A DNA stretch of 64,000 nucleotides from Burkholderia cepacia ATCC 25416. Its GTDB lineage: Bacteria; Pseudomonadota; Gammaproteobacteria; Burkholderiales; Burkholderiaceae. How positions within the stretch are numbered: position 1 is the stretch's first letter; the number at the start of each line of letters is the position of its first letter. The notes under the pieces are model-generated. The model saw only the letters and a program-made list of their open reading frames with translations. It had not been told where the DNA came from and did not search any database. Made by a program: the position numbers and the translations under genes. Shown here piece by piece: positions 25,369 through 33,587 of this stretch. The stretch covers positions 2,542,001 to 2,606,000 of the forward strand of contig NZ_CP012982.1 in NCBI RefSeq assembly GCF_001411495.1, given 5' to 3'.

Positions 25369-28026
25369 TCATCGGGCGACCACCGTCGTCTGCAGGAACG
25401 TCGGCGCGATCCGCCAGTCCGGCACGTAATGCGCCGGCCACGCGCCCGGCGTATCGACCGCGTTGAAATACACGACCGCCTTCAGCAGCGGATAGCGCCA
25501 CAGCGACCGCTGGAGTTCGTCGAGTGCCTCGCGCTTGCGCGAACCGGACCCGTCGACGCCGAGCTCCGTGATCATCACCGGCAGCCCGTAATCGGTCACC
25601 CGCTCGTATTTGGTCCGCAGGATGCTCGCGGCGGACGCATGGCCGCCGGCCGGCCAGATCGCGCAGCGCGGGCAGTCGAACACGGACAGGCCGACGGCGT
25701 CCACATAACCGCGGCCCGGAAAATAGTCGTCGAGGTTCCGGTTGCCGGCCGGCGACCACACGTAGCGGAGCTGGTCGGTCATCGTGCGGCACGTGGTCAC
25801 GACGCGCCGGTACGCCTCCACGTAGGCCGGCGCATCGCCGATGGCCCACGGATAGCGCCCGGTGTCGGCCTCCATCTCGTGGCCCCAGCGCACGAACACG
25901 GGGCCCTTCAACGCGGCGAGCGCCGAGCAGGTGGCCGCGATCCGCGTGTCGTAGCGCCCGAGCGCGATATCCGCGAGCAGCGCGCCTGGGCGCGTGTCGC
26001 CCGCCTCCCAGGGCTCGACGGTCAGCATCAGCGAGCGGTTCCGTGCCTGCGCGTTCCGGTAGGCAGCGTCGATTTCCGCGCGGATGTCGGGCGCATTCCA
26101 CGACACGAACACATGGTCGAACGCGAGATTCCGGTCGGCCGCGAGCGTGTTGTCGGGATCGTATGCGCCGAGTTCGGGCTGCTTCACCGGTTCGCCCGGC
26201 GCGGGCGCGACCACGGCCGGCAGGCCCGAGCGCCACATCATCGCCTGCCAGCCTTTCGGCGCGCGCAGCCCGATGCCCGCGAGCAGCATCGCGAGCGCGA
26301 ACACGAACAGCGCGTTGCGCACGGGCAGGCGGCTGAAGAACATCTGCCGGAACGCCGACCATTCGAGCCCTTGCTCCCTGCCGTGATTCACCGCGACGAC
26401 GGCCGCGATCACGAGATACAGGATGCTCGTCAGCGTCGAGAACAGATAGAAGCCCGCGGCATTGCGCGGGTTCTCGACCGTGACGACGGGCAGGCTGCAG
26501 AACAGCGAGATCAGCAGGTACGGCGCGACCACGCGCAGCGGCGCGTCCTGTTCGATCGTGCCGCCCTTCGGCGTGACCTTGAACGGAAATTCCTTGCCGC
26601 GCACGAAGTCGAACACCGCCGACGCGCAGCCGAGCACGACCCACGGCCAGCGCGCGAACACGAACGACAGCCCTTCCCACGACAGCAGCTTCGTATTCAG
26701 CGGGCGGCACGACTGGGTCGAATGCGTGGCCCACGTCACGACGCACAGGAGCAGCACGGCCAGCGGCAGCGCGTAGGTGAGGTACGTGAGGTAGTCGACG
26801 TGCGCCCACACGCGGCCGGTGAGCAGCGCGACGACCGGAATCACGACGCCGCCGGCCATCGCGAGCGCGCACAGCGGGTACCACAGCTGGCAGAACAGGA
26901 ACTGCGCCTTCAGCTTCAGCGGCAGCCCCATGAAGTAATGGCGCGTGTAGCGCAGCATGATGATCATCACGCTCTTGGACCACTGGAACTCCTGCGTGGC
27001 GAGGTCGCCGAACGTGCGCGGCCCTTCGCCGTTCGCGATCGCGTTCAGCGCGTGCATGCCGCGCCAGCCCTTCGAATTGAAGATCATCGTGGTCGAGTGA
27101 TCCTCGGCGAGCTCGGGCCCGAGCCCGCCGATCTCGCGCAGCGCACGGCAGCGCACCGCATAGTGCGAGCCGATGCACAGCGGCGCGAGGCCGCCCGCAT
27201 AACCGGCCTGCATCGTGCCGTGCAGCGGCCCCTCCACGTTCACGCGCCCGCGCGCGCTCCAGCTCCCGGCCGCGTTGCTGTCGCAGATGCTCGGTGCCGA
27301 CACGTAGCCCACTTTCGGATCGACGAACGGCCGCAGCATCTCCTCGAGATAGGTGCGGGTCGGCACGTGGTCGGCGTCGAGCTGCGACACGAAATCGTAG
27401 TTGTCGTAGCCGACCATGTCGTAGAAGTACGCGAGATTGCCTTCCTTGCATCTGGTGCGGCGCGGCCAGCTCGCGCGGTGGTACGCGGCGATGCCGCGCC
27501 GCGTCGACACGAATACGCCGTGCTCGCGGCACCAGTCGAGCGTCTCGGGCGACGGGTCTTCATCGGCGAGCCACGTATCGTGCGGGTAGGTCTGGTCGAG
27601 CATCGCGAGCAGCGTCGTGCGGACGATGTCGAACGGCTCCGACGGCGCCTTGGTGACGACCATCGCGACGCGCCAGTCGCGCGGCACCGGCAGCGCGGGG
27701 TTCGGCACGACCGCCGAGCGGATGATGAAGATGAAGTAGCCGGGAATGAAGGTGGTCCAGAACAGCACGAAGCAGTTGACGCCGAAGCGGAATGCGTCGA
27801 CGTAGTGCTCGTCGCGCAGCCACCAGCGCCAGAAGATGCCCAGCGCGACGAACCAGCACAGCGCGAGGATGTGGAAGACGATTCTGGTCCCGCTGTCCAT
27901 CAACGGGACGACGAGCGGGACGTCTGCCTGCTGCGATTCGGTGCGAACGGCTTCGGTGTCGGGTTCGGCGGTATCGGCGGTATCCGGCACGGAGCCGCCC
28001 GCAAGCGACGCAACCAGCTTCTTCAT
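25369..28026 (-). CDS. CesA-like glycosyltransferase fused to GH26-like domain
   Basis: 885 residues, much longer than a plain GT2. Two membrane spans (about 49-68 and 85-104) precede a GT2 domain with the processive-synthase residues: D in LADED (about 154-156), LDAD (216-219), AED at 307-309 and QEFQW (345-349, the QxxRW-like site with Q for R). Five or so spans follow to about 588. Residues 620-885 look like a clan A glycoside hydrolase of the GH26/GH5 type: RWGHEME (acid/base E717) and MITELGVDG (nucleophile E821). The enzyme probably makes and exports a beta-glycan while an outside hydrolase domain trims it. It is the last gene of the polysaccharide operon. The product is unknown. Confidence 0.88.
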   Translation of the reverse strand: MKKLVASLAGGSVPDTADTAEPDTEAVRTESQQADVPLVVPLMDSGTRIVFHILALCWFVALGIFWRWWLRDEHYVDAFRFGVNCFVLFWTTFIPGYFIFIIRSAVVPNPALPVPRDWRVAMVVTKAPSEPFDIVRTTLLAMLDQTYPHDTWLADEDPSPETLDWCREHGVFVSTRRGIAAYHRASWPRRTRCKEGNLAYFYDMVGYDNYDFVSQLDADHVPTRTYLEEMLRPFVDPKVGYVSAPSICDSNAAGSWSARGRVNVEGPLHGTMQAGYAGGLAPLCIGSHYAVRCRALREIGGLGPELAEDHSTTMIFNSKGWRGMHALNAIANGEGPRTFGDLATQEFQWSKSVMIIMLRYTRHYFMGLPLKLKAQFLFCQLWYPLCALAMAGGVVIPVVALLTGRVWAHVDYLTYLTYALPLAVLLLCVVTWATHSTQSCRPLNTKLLSWEGLSFVFARWPWVVLGCASAVFDFVRGKEFPFKVTPKGGTIEQDAPLRVVAPYLLISLFCSLPVVTVENPRNAAGFYLFSTLTSILYLVIAAVVAVNHGREQGLEWSAFRQMFFSRLPVRNALFVFALAMLLAGIGLRAPKGWQAMMWRSGLPAVVAPAPGEPVKQPELGAYDPDNTLAADRNLAFDHVFVSWNAPDIRAEIDAAYRNAQARNRSLMLTVEPWEAGDTRPGALLADIALGRYDTRIAATCSALAALKGPVFVRWGHEMEADTGRYPWAIGDAPAYVEAYRRVVTTCRTMTDQLRYVWSPAGNRNLDDYFPGRGYVDAVGLSVFDCPRCAIWPAGGHASAASILRTKYERVTDYGLPVMITELGVDGSGSRKREALDELQRSLWRYPLLKAVVYFNAVDTPGAWPAHYVPDWRIAPTFLQTTVVAR

Positions 28027-28052
28027 GGTGCTCTCCCGTCAAGGTCGGATCA

Positions 28053-29468
28053 TCAGTCTTGAAGCAGGCCGCGTTGCGGCCGGGTGTCCTCGCTGGCGTG
28101 CTGTTGTTCCGGTTCCGGTTCCGGTGCCGGGGCCGCCGGCGTGCGCTCGCCGCACGAGCGGCCCACGCGTTCGTAGCGGCGAAAGCCGCTGTCGACGGCC
28201 AGCCGTTCGCTGAACAGGTTGCGCATGTCGAGCATCACGGGGTCGGCCATGTGATCCGCGAGGTCGGCGAGATCGAGTGCCTCGAACGCCTTCCATTCGG
28301 TCATCACGACGACGGCGTCCGCGCTGCGTACCGCGTCGATCGCGGAACCCTCCATGAATACCTGCGGCAGCAGCCGCGACGCTTCGTGCGGACGCGCCGG
28401 GTCGTACGCGCGGATATGCGCGCCCGCGCCGACGAGCAGCTGGATCACGTCGATGCTCGGGCTTTCGCGCACGTCGTCGGTCTGACCTTTGAACGTGAGG
28501 CCGAGCACCGCGATGCGCTTGTCCTTGATCGAGCCGCCGCACGCCTTCTCGATGCGGCGCAGGATCTGCTCCTTGCGCAGCGCGTTCGATTCGATCGCCG
28601 CGCTGACGATGCGCAGCGGTACCGCGTGTTCGGACGCCGTCGCCTTCAGCGCGCGCGTGTCCTTCGGAAAGCACGAGCCGCCCCAGCCGGGGCCGGCTTT
28701 CAGGAACGATGCGCCGATGCGGCGGTCGAGGCCCATTCCGTTCGCGACCAGTTCGACATCGGCGCCGACCGCTTCGCACAGGTCCGAGATCTCGTTGATG
28801 TAGCTGATCTTCACCGCGAGGAACGCATTCGCCGCGTATTTCACGAGTTCGGCCGTTTCGATCTCGGTCGCGAGCACGAGGTGGCCCGTCGCTTCGAGGG
28901 GCGCGTAGATGGCCTTCATGATCTCGATCGCGCGCGGATGCTCGGCGCCGAACACGACGCGGTCCGGATGCATGAAATCGTCGATCGCTGAGCCTTCGCG
29001 CAGGAATTCCGGATTCGATGCGATCGCCGCGTCGACGCCTGCCGGCGCGTGGCGTTCGACGATCTGCTTGACGACCCGGTTGGTGCCGACCGGCACCGTC
29101 GACTTCGTGACGACGACCGCGAAACCGGTCAGGTTCGACGCGATCTCGCGCGCGGCTGCCTCGACGTACTGCAGGTCTGCCTGGTCGGTGCCCGGCAGCG
29201 TCGGCGTGCCGACCGCGATGAATACCGCGTCGCGATCGCGCACGCTCGCCGCGAGGTCGCTGCTGAAGCGCAGCGTGCCGCGTTCGACGTTGCGTGCGAC
29301 GAGTGCGTCGAGGCCCGGTTCGTAGATCGGGATGCGGCCTTCGTTCAGCGCGTCGATCTTGCCGCGATTGTTGTCGATGCAGACGACGTCATGCCCGAGA
29401 TCCGCAAAGCACGCGCCGCTCACCAGCCCGACGTAACCGGTGCCAACGATGGCGATCCGCACATTCAT
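28053..29468 (-). CDS. ugd: UDP-glucose 6-dehydrogenase
   Basis: 471 residues. It has the N-terminal NAD site IVGTGYVGLVSG (7-18), KSTVPVGT, the central helix ETAELVKYAANAFLAVKISYINE, and the catalytic block GWGGSCFPKD with nucleophile Cys266, then GLTFKGQTDDVRESPS. It oxidises UDP-glucose twice to UDP-glucuronate in the cytoplasm. A low-complexity tail (PAAPAPEPEPEQQ) follows the usual end. It lies 35 bases after galE and 26 before the glycosyltransferase gene, all on the minus strand. The adjoining decarboxylase-like gene would use its product. Confidence 0.95.
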   Translation of the reverse strand: MNVRIAIVGTGYVGLVSGACFADLGHDVVCIDNNRGKIDALNEGRIPIYEPGLDALVARNVERGTLRFSSDLAASVRDRDAVFIAVGTPTLPGTDQADLQYVEAAAREIASNLTGFAVVVTKSTVPVGTNRVVKQIVERHAPAGVDAAIASNPEFLREGSAIDDFMHPDRVVFGAEHPRAIEIMKAIYAPLEATGHLVLATEIETAELVKYAANAFLAVKISYINEISDLCEAVGADVELVANGMGLDRRIGASFLKAGPGWGGSCFPKDTRALKATASEHAVPLRIVSAAIESNALRKEQILRRIEKACGGSIKDKRIAVLGLTFKGQTDDVRESPSIDVIQLLVGAGAHIRAYDPARPHEASRLLPQVFMEGSAIDAVRSADAVVVMTEWKAFEALDLADLADHMADPVMLDMRNLFSERLAVDSGFRRYERVGRSCGERTPAAPAPEPEPEQQHASEDTRPQRGLLQD

Positions 29469-29503
29469 GGTGATTCCCCTGGGTGGCGTTCAAGGAAACT
29501 TGC

Positions 29504-30493
29504 TCACTTGCCGGATTCGACTTGCAGTGCTTTCTGAAACCAGGCCGCGGCGTGTTCGACCATCGGTTCGATCGCGGTGAAACGCGGCCGCCAGCCGAGC
29601 ACGAGCGCGGCTTTCGTGGCGTCGGCGTACAGCTCGGGCGGGTCGCCCGGGCGGCGCGCGGCCGTCACCGTCGGCACGCGGCGGCCCGTCACGGCTTCGA
29701 CGGCGCGCAGCGCGTCGAGCACCGACGTCCCTTTGCCGGTGCCGAGATTCAATGCGACGCTGTGGCCGCCGCCGCACAGATAGGCGGTCGCCTGCAGGTG
29801 CGCGTCGGCGAGGTCGCTCACGTGCACGTAGTCGCGAATCGCCGAGCCGTCGGGCGTCGGGTAGTCGGTGCCCATCACCTGGAACGCGTCGCCCGTGCCG
29901 AGTGCCGCGCGGATCGCGAGCGGCAGCGCGTGCGTTTCCGGTTCGTGGCATTCGCCGATCATGCCGTCAGGGTCCGCGCCTGCCGCGTTGAAGTAGCGCA
30001 GCGCGACCCACCTGGTTCCGTACGCGCGCTCGAAATCGGCGGCCATCCGTTCCATCGCGTACTTGGTGAAGCCGTACGGATTGATAGGCCGCTGCGGCGT
30101 GCGTTCCGAGATCGGCAGCACGTCCGGAATGCCGTACGTCGCGCACGACGACGACATCACGATCCGTCCGACGCCGGCCGCGCGCATCGCGCTCAGCAGC
30201 GTGCAGGTGCCCGTGACGTTGACCGTGTAATAGCGCTCGGGCGCGAGCACCGATTCGCCGACGTAGGCGAGCGCGGCGAAATGGATCACGACGTCGGGCC
30301 GATGCGCGGCGAACGCCTTCGACAGCGCGTCGCGATCGAGAATGTCGGCCGCGACGAGCGGCCCCCACCGAACGGCGTCGCGATGGCCGGTCGACAGATT
30401 GTCGTAGGCGACCGGCTCGTGTCCCGCTGCCGCGAGCGCCTTGCAGGTATGGCTGCCGATATAGCCCGCTCCGCCTGTCACGAGCACCTTCAT
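29504..30493 (-). CDS. galE: UDP-hexose/pentose 4-epimerase, GalE family
   Basis: 329 residues of the extended SDR type: TGGAGYIGS (6-14), MSSSCATYG and Y140-x-x-x-K144 in NPYGFTKYAMERM, then ALRYFNAAGADPDGMIGE, RDYVHVSDLADAHL. The start overlaps the end of the preceding decarboxylase-like gene by ATGA, so translation is coupled. GalE interconverts UDP-glucose and UDP-galactose. In this company it could instead act on UDP-xylose/UDP-arabinose, as related bacterial and plant epimerases do; sequence alone does not decide. Confidence 0.92.
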   Translation of the reverse strand: MKVLVTGGAGYIGSHTCKALAAAGHEPVAYDNLSTGHRDAVRWGPLVAADILDRDALSKAFAAHRPDVVIHFAALAYVGESVLAPERYYTVNVTGTCTLLSAMRAAGVGRIVMSSSCATYGIPDVLPISERTPQRPINPYGFTKYAMERMAADFERAYGTRWVALRYFNAAGADPDGMIGECHEPETHALPLAIRAALGTGDAFQVMGTDYPTPDGSAIRDYVHVSDLADAHLQATAYLCGGGHSVALNLGTGKGTSVLDALRAVEAVTGRRVPTVTAARRPGDPPELYADATKAALVLGWRPRFTAIEPMVEHAAAWFQKALQVESGK

Positions 30494-31497
30494 GCCGTGG
30501 CCCCGGTCATGCGCAGCACCGGCTCGAGCCACAGTTCCCGGCTGAAATAGTCGACAGTCCGGCGCAGCCCTTCGTCGAGATCGACGGCCGGCCGCCAGCC
30601 GAGCTCGGCCGCCGCGATCGAGATGTCGGGCCTGCGCTGGTGCGGATCGTCGATCGGCAGCGGCCGGAACAGGATCTCCGATTTCGAGCCCGTCATCGCG
30701 AGCACTTTCTCCGCGAGTTCGAGCATCGTGAATTCGCCGGGGTTGCCGATGTTGACCGGCGTGCCGATGTTGCGCTCGGCACTCATCAGGCAGAAGAAGC
30801 CGTCGACGAGATCGGTCGCGAAGCAGAACGAGCGTGTCTGCATGCCGTCGCCGTAGATTTCGAGCGGCGCGCCGTTGAGCGCGCCGACGATGAAGTTCGA
30901 CACGACGCGGCCGTCGCGCGGCGACATCCGCGGGCCGTAGGTGTTGAAGATGCGCGCGACGCGCACGTCGATGCCGTGCATGCGGTAGTAGTCGTAGCAC
31001 AGCGCCTCGGCCGCGCGCTTGCCTTCGTCGTAGCACGCGCGCGGGCCGATCGTGTTCACGTTGCCGCGATAGGTTTCCGTCTGCGGATGCACGGCCGGGT
31101 CGCCGTAAATCTCGCTGGTCGACGCCTGGAACACGCGCGCGCCCGTCTTGCGCGCGAGCGCGAGGCAGTGGTGCATGCCGAGCACGTTCGTCATCATCGT
31201 GTGGACGGGATCGATCTGGTAGGTGGGCGGCGATGCCGCGCACGCGAGATTCCAGATCTCGTTCACCTGCAGTTGCGGCAGGCCGAGCGAGACGTCGCCC
31301 TTCACGAACTCGAAGCGGCCGGACGCCTTCAGATCGGCGACGTTGAGCTTGCGTCCCGTCAGCAGGCTGTCGATGCACGTGACGGATGCGCCTTCCATGA
31401 CCAGGCGCTCGCATACATAGCTGCCGAGAAAGCCGGCGCCGCCGGTGACGAGGACACGCTGCCCGGCGCGCGTCTCGAGCGTGACCCTGTCATTCAT
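30490..31497 (-). CDS. UDP-glucuronate decarboxylase-like SDR
   Basis: 335 residues from the ATG of MNDRVTL; a GTG three codons upstream is possible. Blocks follow UDP-xylose synthase closely: TGGAGFLGS (18-26), STSEIYGDPAVHPQTETY, NTIGPRACYDEGKRAAE (Y156-x-x-x-K160), RVARIFNTYGPRM, DGRVVSNFIVGALNG, IYGDGMQTRSFCF, DLVDGFF. Family enzymes convert UDP-glucuronate to UDP-xylose with bound NAD. With ugd two genes downstream this gives a complete route UDP-glucose to UDP-glucuronate to UDP-xylose. The upstream 74-residue ORF ends at its start codon, and its own stop overlaps galE. Confidence 0.9.
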   Translation of the reverse strand: MNDRVTLETRAGQRVLVTGGAGFLGSYVCERLVMEGASVTCIDSLLTGRKLNVADLKASGRFEFVKGDVSLGLPQLQVNEIWNLACAASPPTYQIDPVHTMMTNVLGMHHCLALARKTGARVFQASTSEIYGDPAVHPQTETYRGNVNTIGPRACYDEGKRAAEALCYDYYRMHGIDVRVARIFNTYGPRMSPRDGRVVSNFIVGALNGAPLEIYGDGMQTRSFCFATDLVDGFFCLMSAERNIGTPVNIGNPGEFTMLELAEKVLAMTGSKSEILFRPLPIDDPHQRRPDISIAAAELGWRPAVDLDEGLRRTVDYFSRELWLEPVLRMTGATA

Positions 31498-31714
31498 GGC
31501 TTTCACCTTCGTCGTTCAGCTCGGGGAACCACACGTCGATCAGTTCGACGGCGGCGCGCACGCGTTCCATCCCGCTGCACGGGTGTCGCTTCGGCAAGCG
31601 CCGGTTCGCATGTGCGGATGTCGACGAAGCGCCGCGACAGGCGCTCCGGTTTCGCTGACTACCCCGTTGATGCTTGAACGACGCGAGCGTCGATCGATCG
31701 GTGGTGATCTTCAT
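31490..31714 (-). CDS. Small coupled ORF downstream of sigma54 promoter A
   Basis: 74 residues beginning MKITTDRSTLASFKHQRGSQ; the start has GGGGAAAAGGCG upstream. The stop lies just past the ATG of the decarboxylase gene, so ribosomes finishing here can restart on the enzyme gene. The start region is matched at DNA level by the ORF at 32767 (MKTISCRLIGAYFAHQWGS), sharing M-K, F-x-H-Q-x-G-S and the same distance from a sigma54-type promoter. No family is recognised. It may be a coupling leader rather than a working protein. Confidence 0.4.
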   Translation of the reverse strand: MKITTDRSTLASFKHQRGSQRNRSACRGASSTSAHANRRLPKRHPCSGMERVRAAVELIDVWFPELNDEGESHE

Positions 31715-31819
31715 CGCCTTTTCCCCGATACGCTGATTGACGAGCAGGCCGCCGTTCGTGATCTTGTGCCACGGCGTGCCGCTCGGTGAGAGTCGGATAT
31801 CAGGCAATCGGCATGCCAT
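31657..31819 (-). repeat. Diverged inverted repeat, copy A
   Basis: Read on the minus strand, this 160-base element holds the sigma54-type promoter, a leader with GGCGGCC...CTCGTCAAT...CGGGGAAA...GGCGATGAAGA (31753-31706), and GCATCA..GGGGTAGTC (31672-31657). Copy B at 32664-32824 on the plus strand has the same blocks in the same order and nearly the same spacing (-12 to ATG 90 against 88; ATG to GCATCA 42 against 41). Confidence 0.75.
31803..31818 (-). promoter_or_regulatory. Sigma54-type promoter A, to the polysaccharide operon
   Basis: Minus strand TGGCATG-CCGA-TTGCC: GG at -24 and GC at -12 separated by exactly 10 bases, one mismatch to TGGCACG and TTGC intact. The predicted start is near 31792, about 80 bases before the small coupled ORF. 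A possible IHF site (AATCAG-N4-TTG, 31968-31980) lies about 150 bases upstream. Confidence 0.65.
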
Positions 31820-32664
31820 GAACGATGTCGACACGATGCGCACGGGCGCGGCGGCGAGATTGCAGCGTGATATGCGCGCTTCTGTTTCATGCGTGAATCG
31901 TGGGGCCAGAAAAGCCCGCAGGCCGATTGCCGGATCGATGCGATTCGATACGACGAAACACGAGATAAATCAGGCTTTTGCGGGATTCGATTCGTCAAGA
32001 AGGTGTTGGGCGGGAATGTTTCATCAATGAGAAATGAGCGGATAAAGGATTGAAAACGTTTCTCGAGCGTGTGGCCAATCGGAAGATTCGGCAAATGAAA
32101 GGTGAAGGAATGAAAGTGAAAAATTTTGTGCGGCGTCCGGATGAGGTCGCATGTTTTCATTTGTTTTAATTATTACACCGGTGCGGGATTTGTCATTTTT
32201 ACGGTTATTTCGACGCTTGAGCGGCGTGTGATCCTGTCGGTATTTTCACGAATGAATCATATTCGTTTCGGTGATCGGGAGAAATGCGTGTCGACGGCAT
32301 GCACAAGGTTGCTGCGCCGGGCTCTCCGGGGCCGGTATCGGGCGAATCGATTCTCGTTTGTGATGGCACGCGAGGGGGCCATATGCGTGTCGCCCCACGG
32401 TTCGCAAGCGGAAATGCCGGCGCCGCCGGCCTTGCGCGGCCATGTGCTTCTCAAGTTTGAAACACTCGTTCATCTGACCATCAGACGCACGGCAGCGAGC
32501 CGGATTCGTCCGTCAAATCCGGCAGTTGCGTCGCGGCGCTCGACAAGCGCCGAGGGCGTCAAACCGCCATTGCGATACATTCCTGAAACAAAAAATGTCG
32601 TTCCTGGCGATGCGGGCTGCCGTGGCGGCCGCTTGCCGTACGCAATCTCCGGTGGAATAACGAG
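31820..32664. other. Non-coding region between the two sigma54 promoters
   Basis: 845 bases with no frame that has both a ribosome site and protein-like composition. A+T content is higher than average, notably 32030-32240 with AAAAATTTT and runs of T. It is the shared upstream region of two divergent sigma54-type promoters and is where activator and IHF sites are expected. Confidence 0.55.
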
Positions 32665-32824
32665 TGGCACGCTGCTTGCGGTACTGGACGCACCGGCGGG
32701 CGGTCGACACGAAGCAACGAACAGGTGGGGCGGCCAACTCGTCAATAAGCAGTCGGGGAAACGGCGATGAAGACCATAAGCTGTAGGTTGATCGGCGCGT
32801 ACTTTGCGCATCAGTGGGGTAGTC
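32664..32824 (+). repeat. Diverged inverted repeat, copy B
   Basis: Plus-strand counterpart of copy A: sigma54-type promoter at 32665, GGCGGCC...CTCGTCAAT...CGGGGAAA...GGCGATGAAGA (32729-32776) and GCATCA..GGGGTAGTC (32808-32824). Other stretches between the blocks have diverged, so the duplication is old or only these blocks are kept by selection. Confidence 0.75.
32665..32680 (+). promoter_or_regulatory. Sigma54-type promoter B, rightward
   Basis: TGGCACG-CTGC-TTGCG matches the consensus TGGCACG-N4-TTGCW at all positions but the last, with GG (32666-32667) and GC (32678-32679) 10 bases apart. The predicted start is near 32691. It reads towards the small ORF at 32767 and the exported-protein cassette. 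Confidence 0.7.
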
Positions 32825-33081
32825 GGAAAGGCCGGGGTGACGCTCGCGACGCTGTGCCAGCATCGCGGGTTGCGCTGTCCCGGTTTCTTGCCCGCCGCGC
32901 GCTTCGCGTGCTGGCGCGGTTGTCGCGCCGCACGGCAGTCGGGCGACAGCGACACTCACTTTCATTCGGTTCATCGGGATGGATCAGGCTGTTCGTGCCG
33001 GACAGCGTGATGCCGATTCGTCTTCGGCCGTGCAGGGCCGCTTCGATCGCGCCTGGCCCATGCCGGCGCCGGCCGGATTAG
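32767..33081 (+). CDS. Small ORF downstream of sigma54 promoter B
   Basis: 104 codons starting MKTISCRLIGAYFAHQWGSR with GGGGAAACGGCG upstream. Only the first 25 codons match the ORF of copy A; the rest is a basic, Arg-rich, low-information sequence. It may be a short peptide or leader whose later part is not conserved. A terminator-like structure follows at 33302-33352. Confidence 0.3.
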   Translation: MKTISCRLIGAYFAHQWGSRKGRGDARDAVPASRVALSRFLARRALRVLARLSRRTAVGRQRHSLSFGSSGWIRLFVPDSVMPIRLRPCRAASIAPGPCRRRPD

Positions 33082-33521
33082 ATCGAACGCCCGTCGGCCG
33101 GATTATCCGGAAGACCTTTCGTCGACAGCTTAGGGAGACGACATGCCACCTGGCTGCAATGCAGGCCCGTTGTCGCCTGAATAAAAGGTGTATTTTCAAC
33201 GTCGCTGCATTTTGCGGTGGTTAATGTATTCGCGAATTTTCGATTCCGGAATGGAGTGCCGCGTGCCGGCACGCCGACCGGCGGGGTATCGAATATCGCG
33301 GGCCGGAAATGTGTCTGCATCTTTCCGGCTTGTCAGGCCGATTGTGTTTTTTTAATAAATCCAATGTTCATAAAAATAATAGAAAACACCTACCAAAAAA
33401 ATTTGGATAACCAAAAAACACGAGACTAAGCTTCGTCTGGCCAAATTCGCAAAAAACAGAAATTGAAAAGGCAGCATGATTTCTTAATTTGATAGTGATC
33501 CTTAATTTCGAGGATTGCTCA
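33082..33521. other. A+T-rich region before the exported-protein cassette
   Basis: No gene is seen. It contains a perfect short dyad CCGGAT-T-ATCCGG (33098-33110), a terminator-like hairpin (33302-33352), and from about 33340 to 33510 a markedly A+T-rich stretch with many A-runs, unlike the rest of the window. The promoter of the cassette is expected here. Confidence 0.5.
33302..33352 (+). terminator. Terminator-like hairpin with T-run
   Basis: GCCGGAAA (33302-33309) pairs with TTTCCGGC (33322-33329); an alternative small hairpin CGGC/GCCG (33326-33340) lies closer to the T7 run at 33346-33352. It could end the transcript from sigma54 promoter B. Confidence 0.35.
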
Positions 33522-33557
33522 AGTCAGGAAGGTTGATGGCGTGCGATCTTCCTGACT
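33522..33557. promoter_or_regulatory. 10-bp-arm inverted repeat upstream of the cassette
   Basis: AGTCAGGAAG (33522-33531) and CTTCCTGACT (33548-33557) are perfect inverted arms with a 16-base gap, ending 30 bases before the first cassette start. It may be a leader hairpin or an operator. Confidence 0.6.
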
Positions 33558-33587
33558 CACTCCGTCCACGCCGTTTTGGAGTCGACC

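Noticed and set aside
32126..32770. Long open frame of about 214 codons across the sigma54 promoter B region
   Set aside because: It has no ribosome site, runs through the promoter and non-coding A+T-rich DNA, and its composition is not protein-like.
33091..33113. Third, weaker copy of the GGGGTAGTC-type block with the dyad CCGGAT-T-ATCCGG
   Set aside because: Similarity to copies A and B covers only about a dozen positions with gaps and has no promoter at the expected distance.
33535..33551. Possible third sigma54 promoter TGGCGTG-CGAT-CTTCC before the exported cassette
   Set aside because: The -12 element lacks GC, and the sequence is inside the arms of a perfect inverted repeat, which explains its composition.
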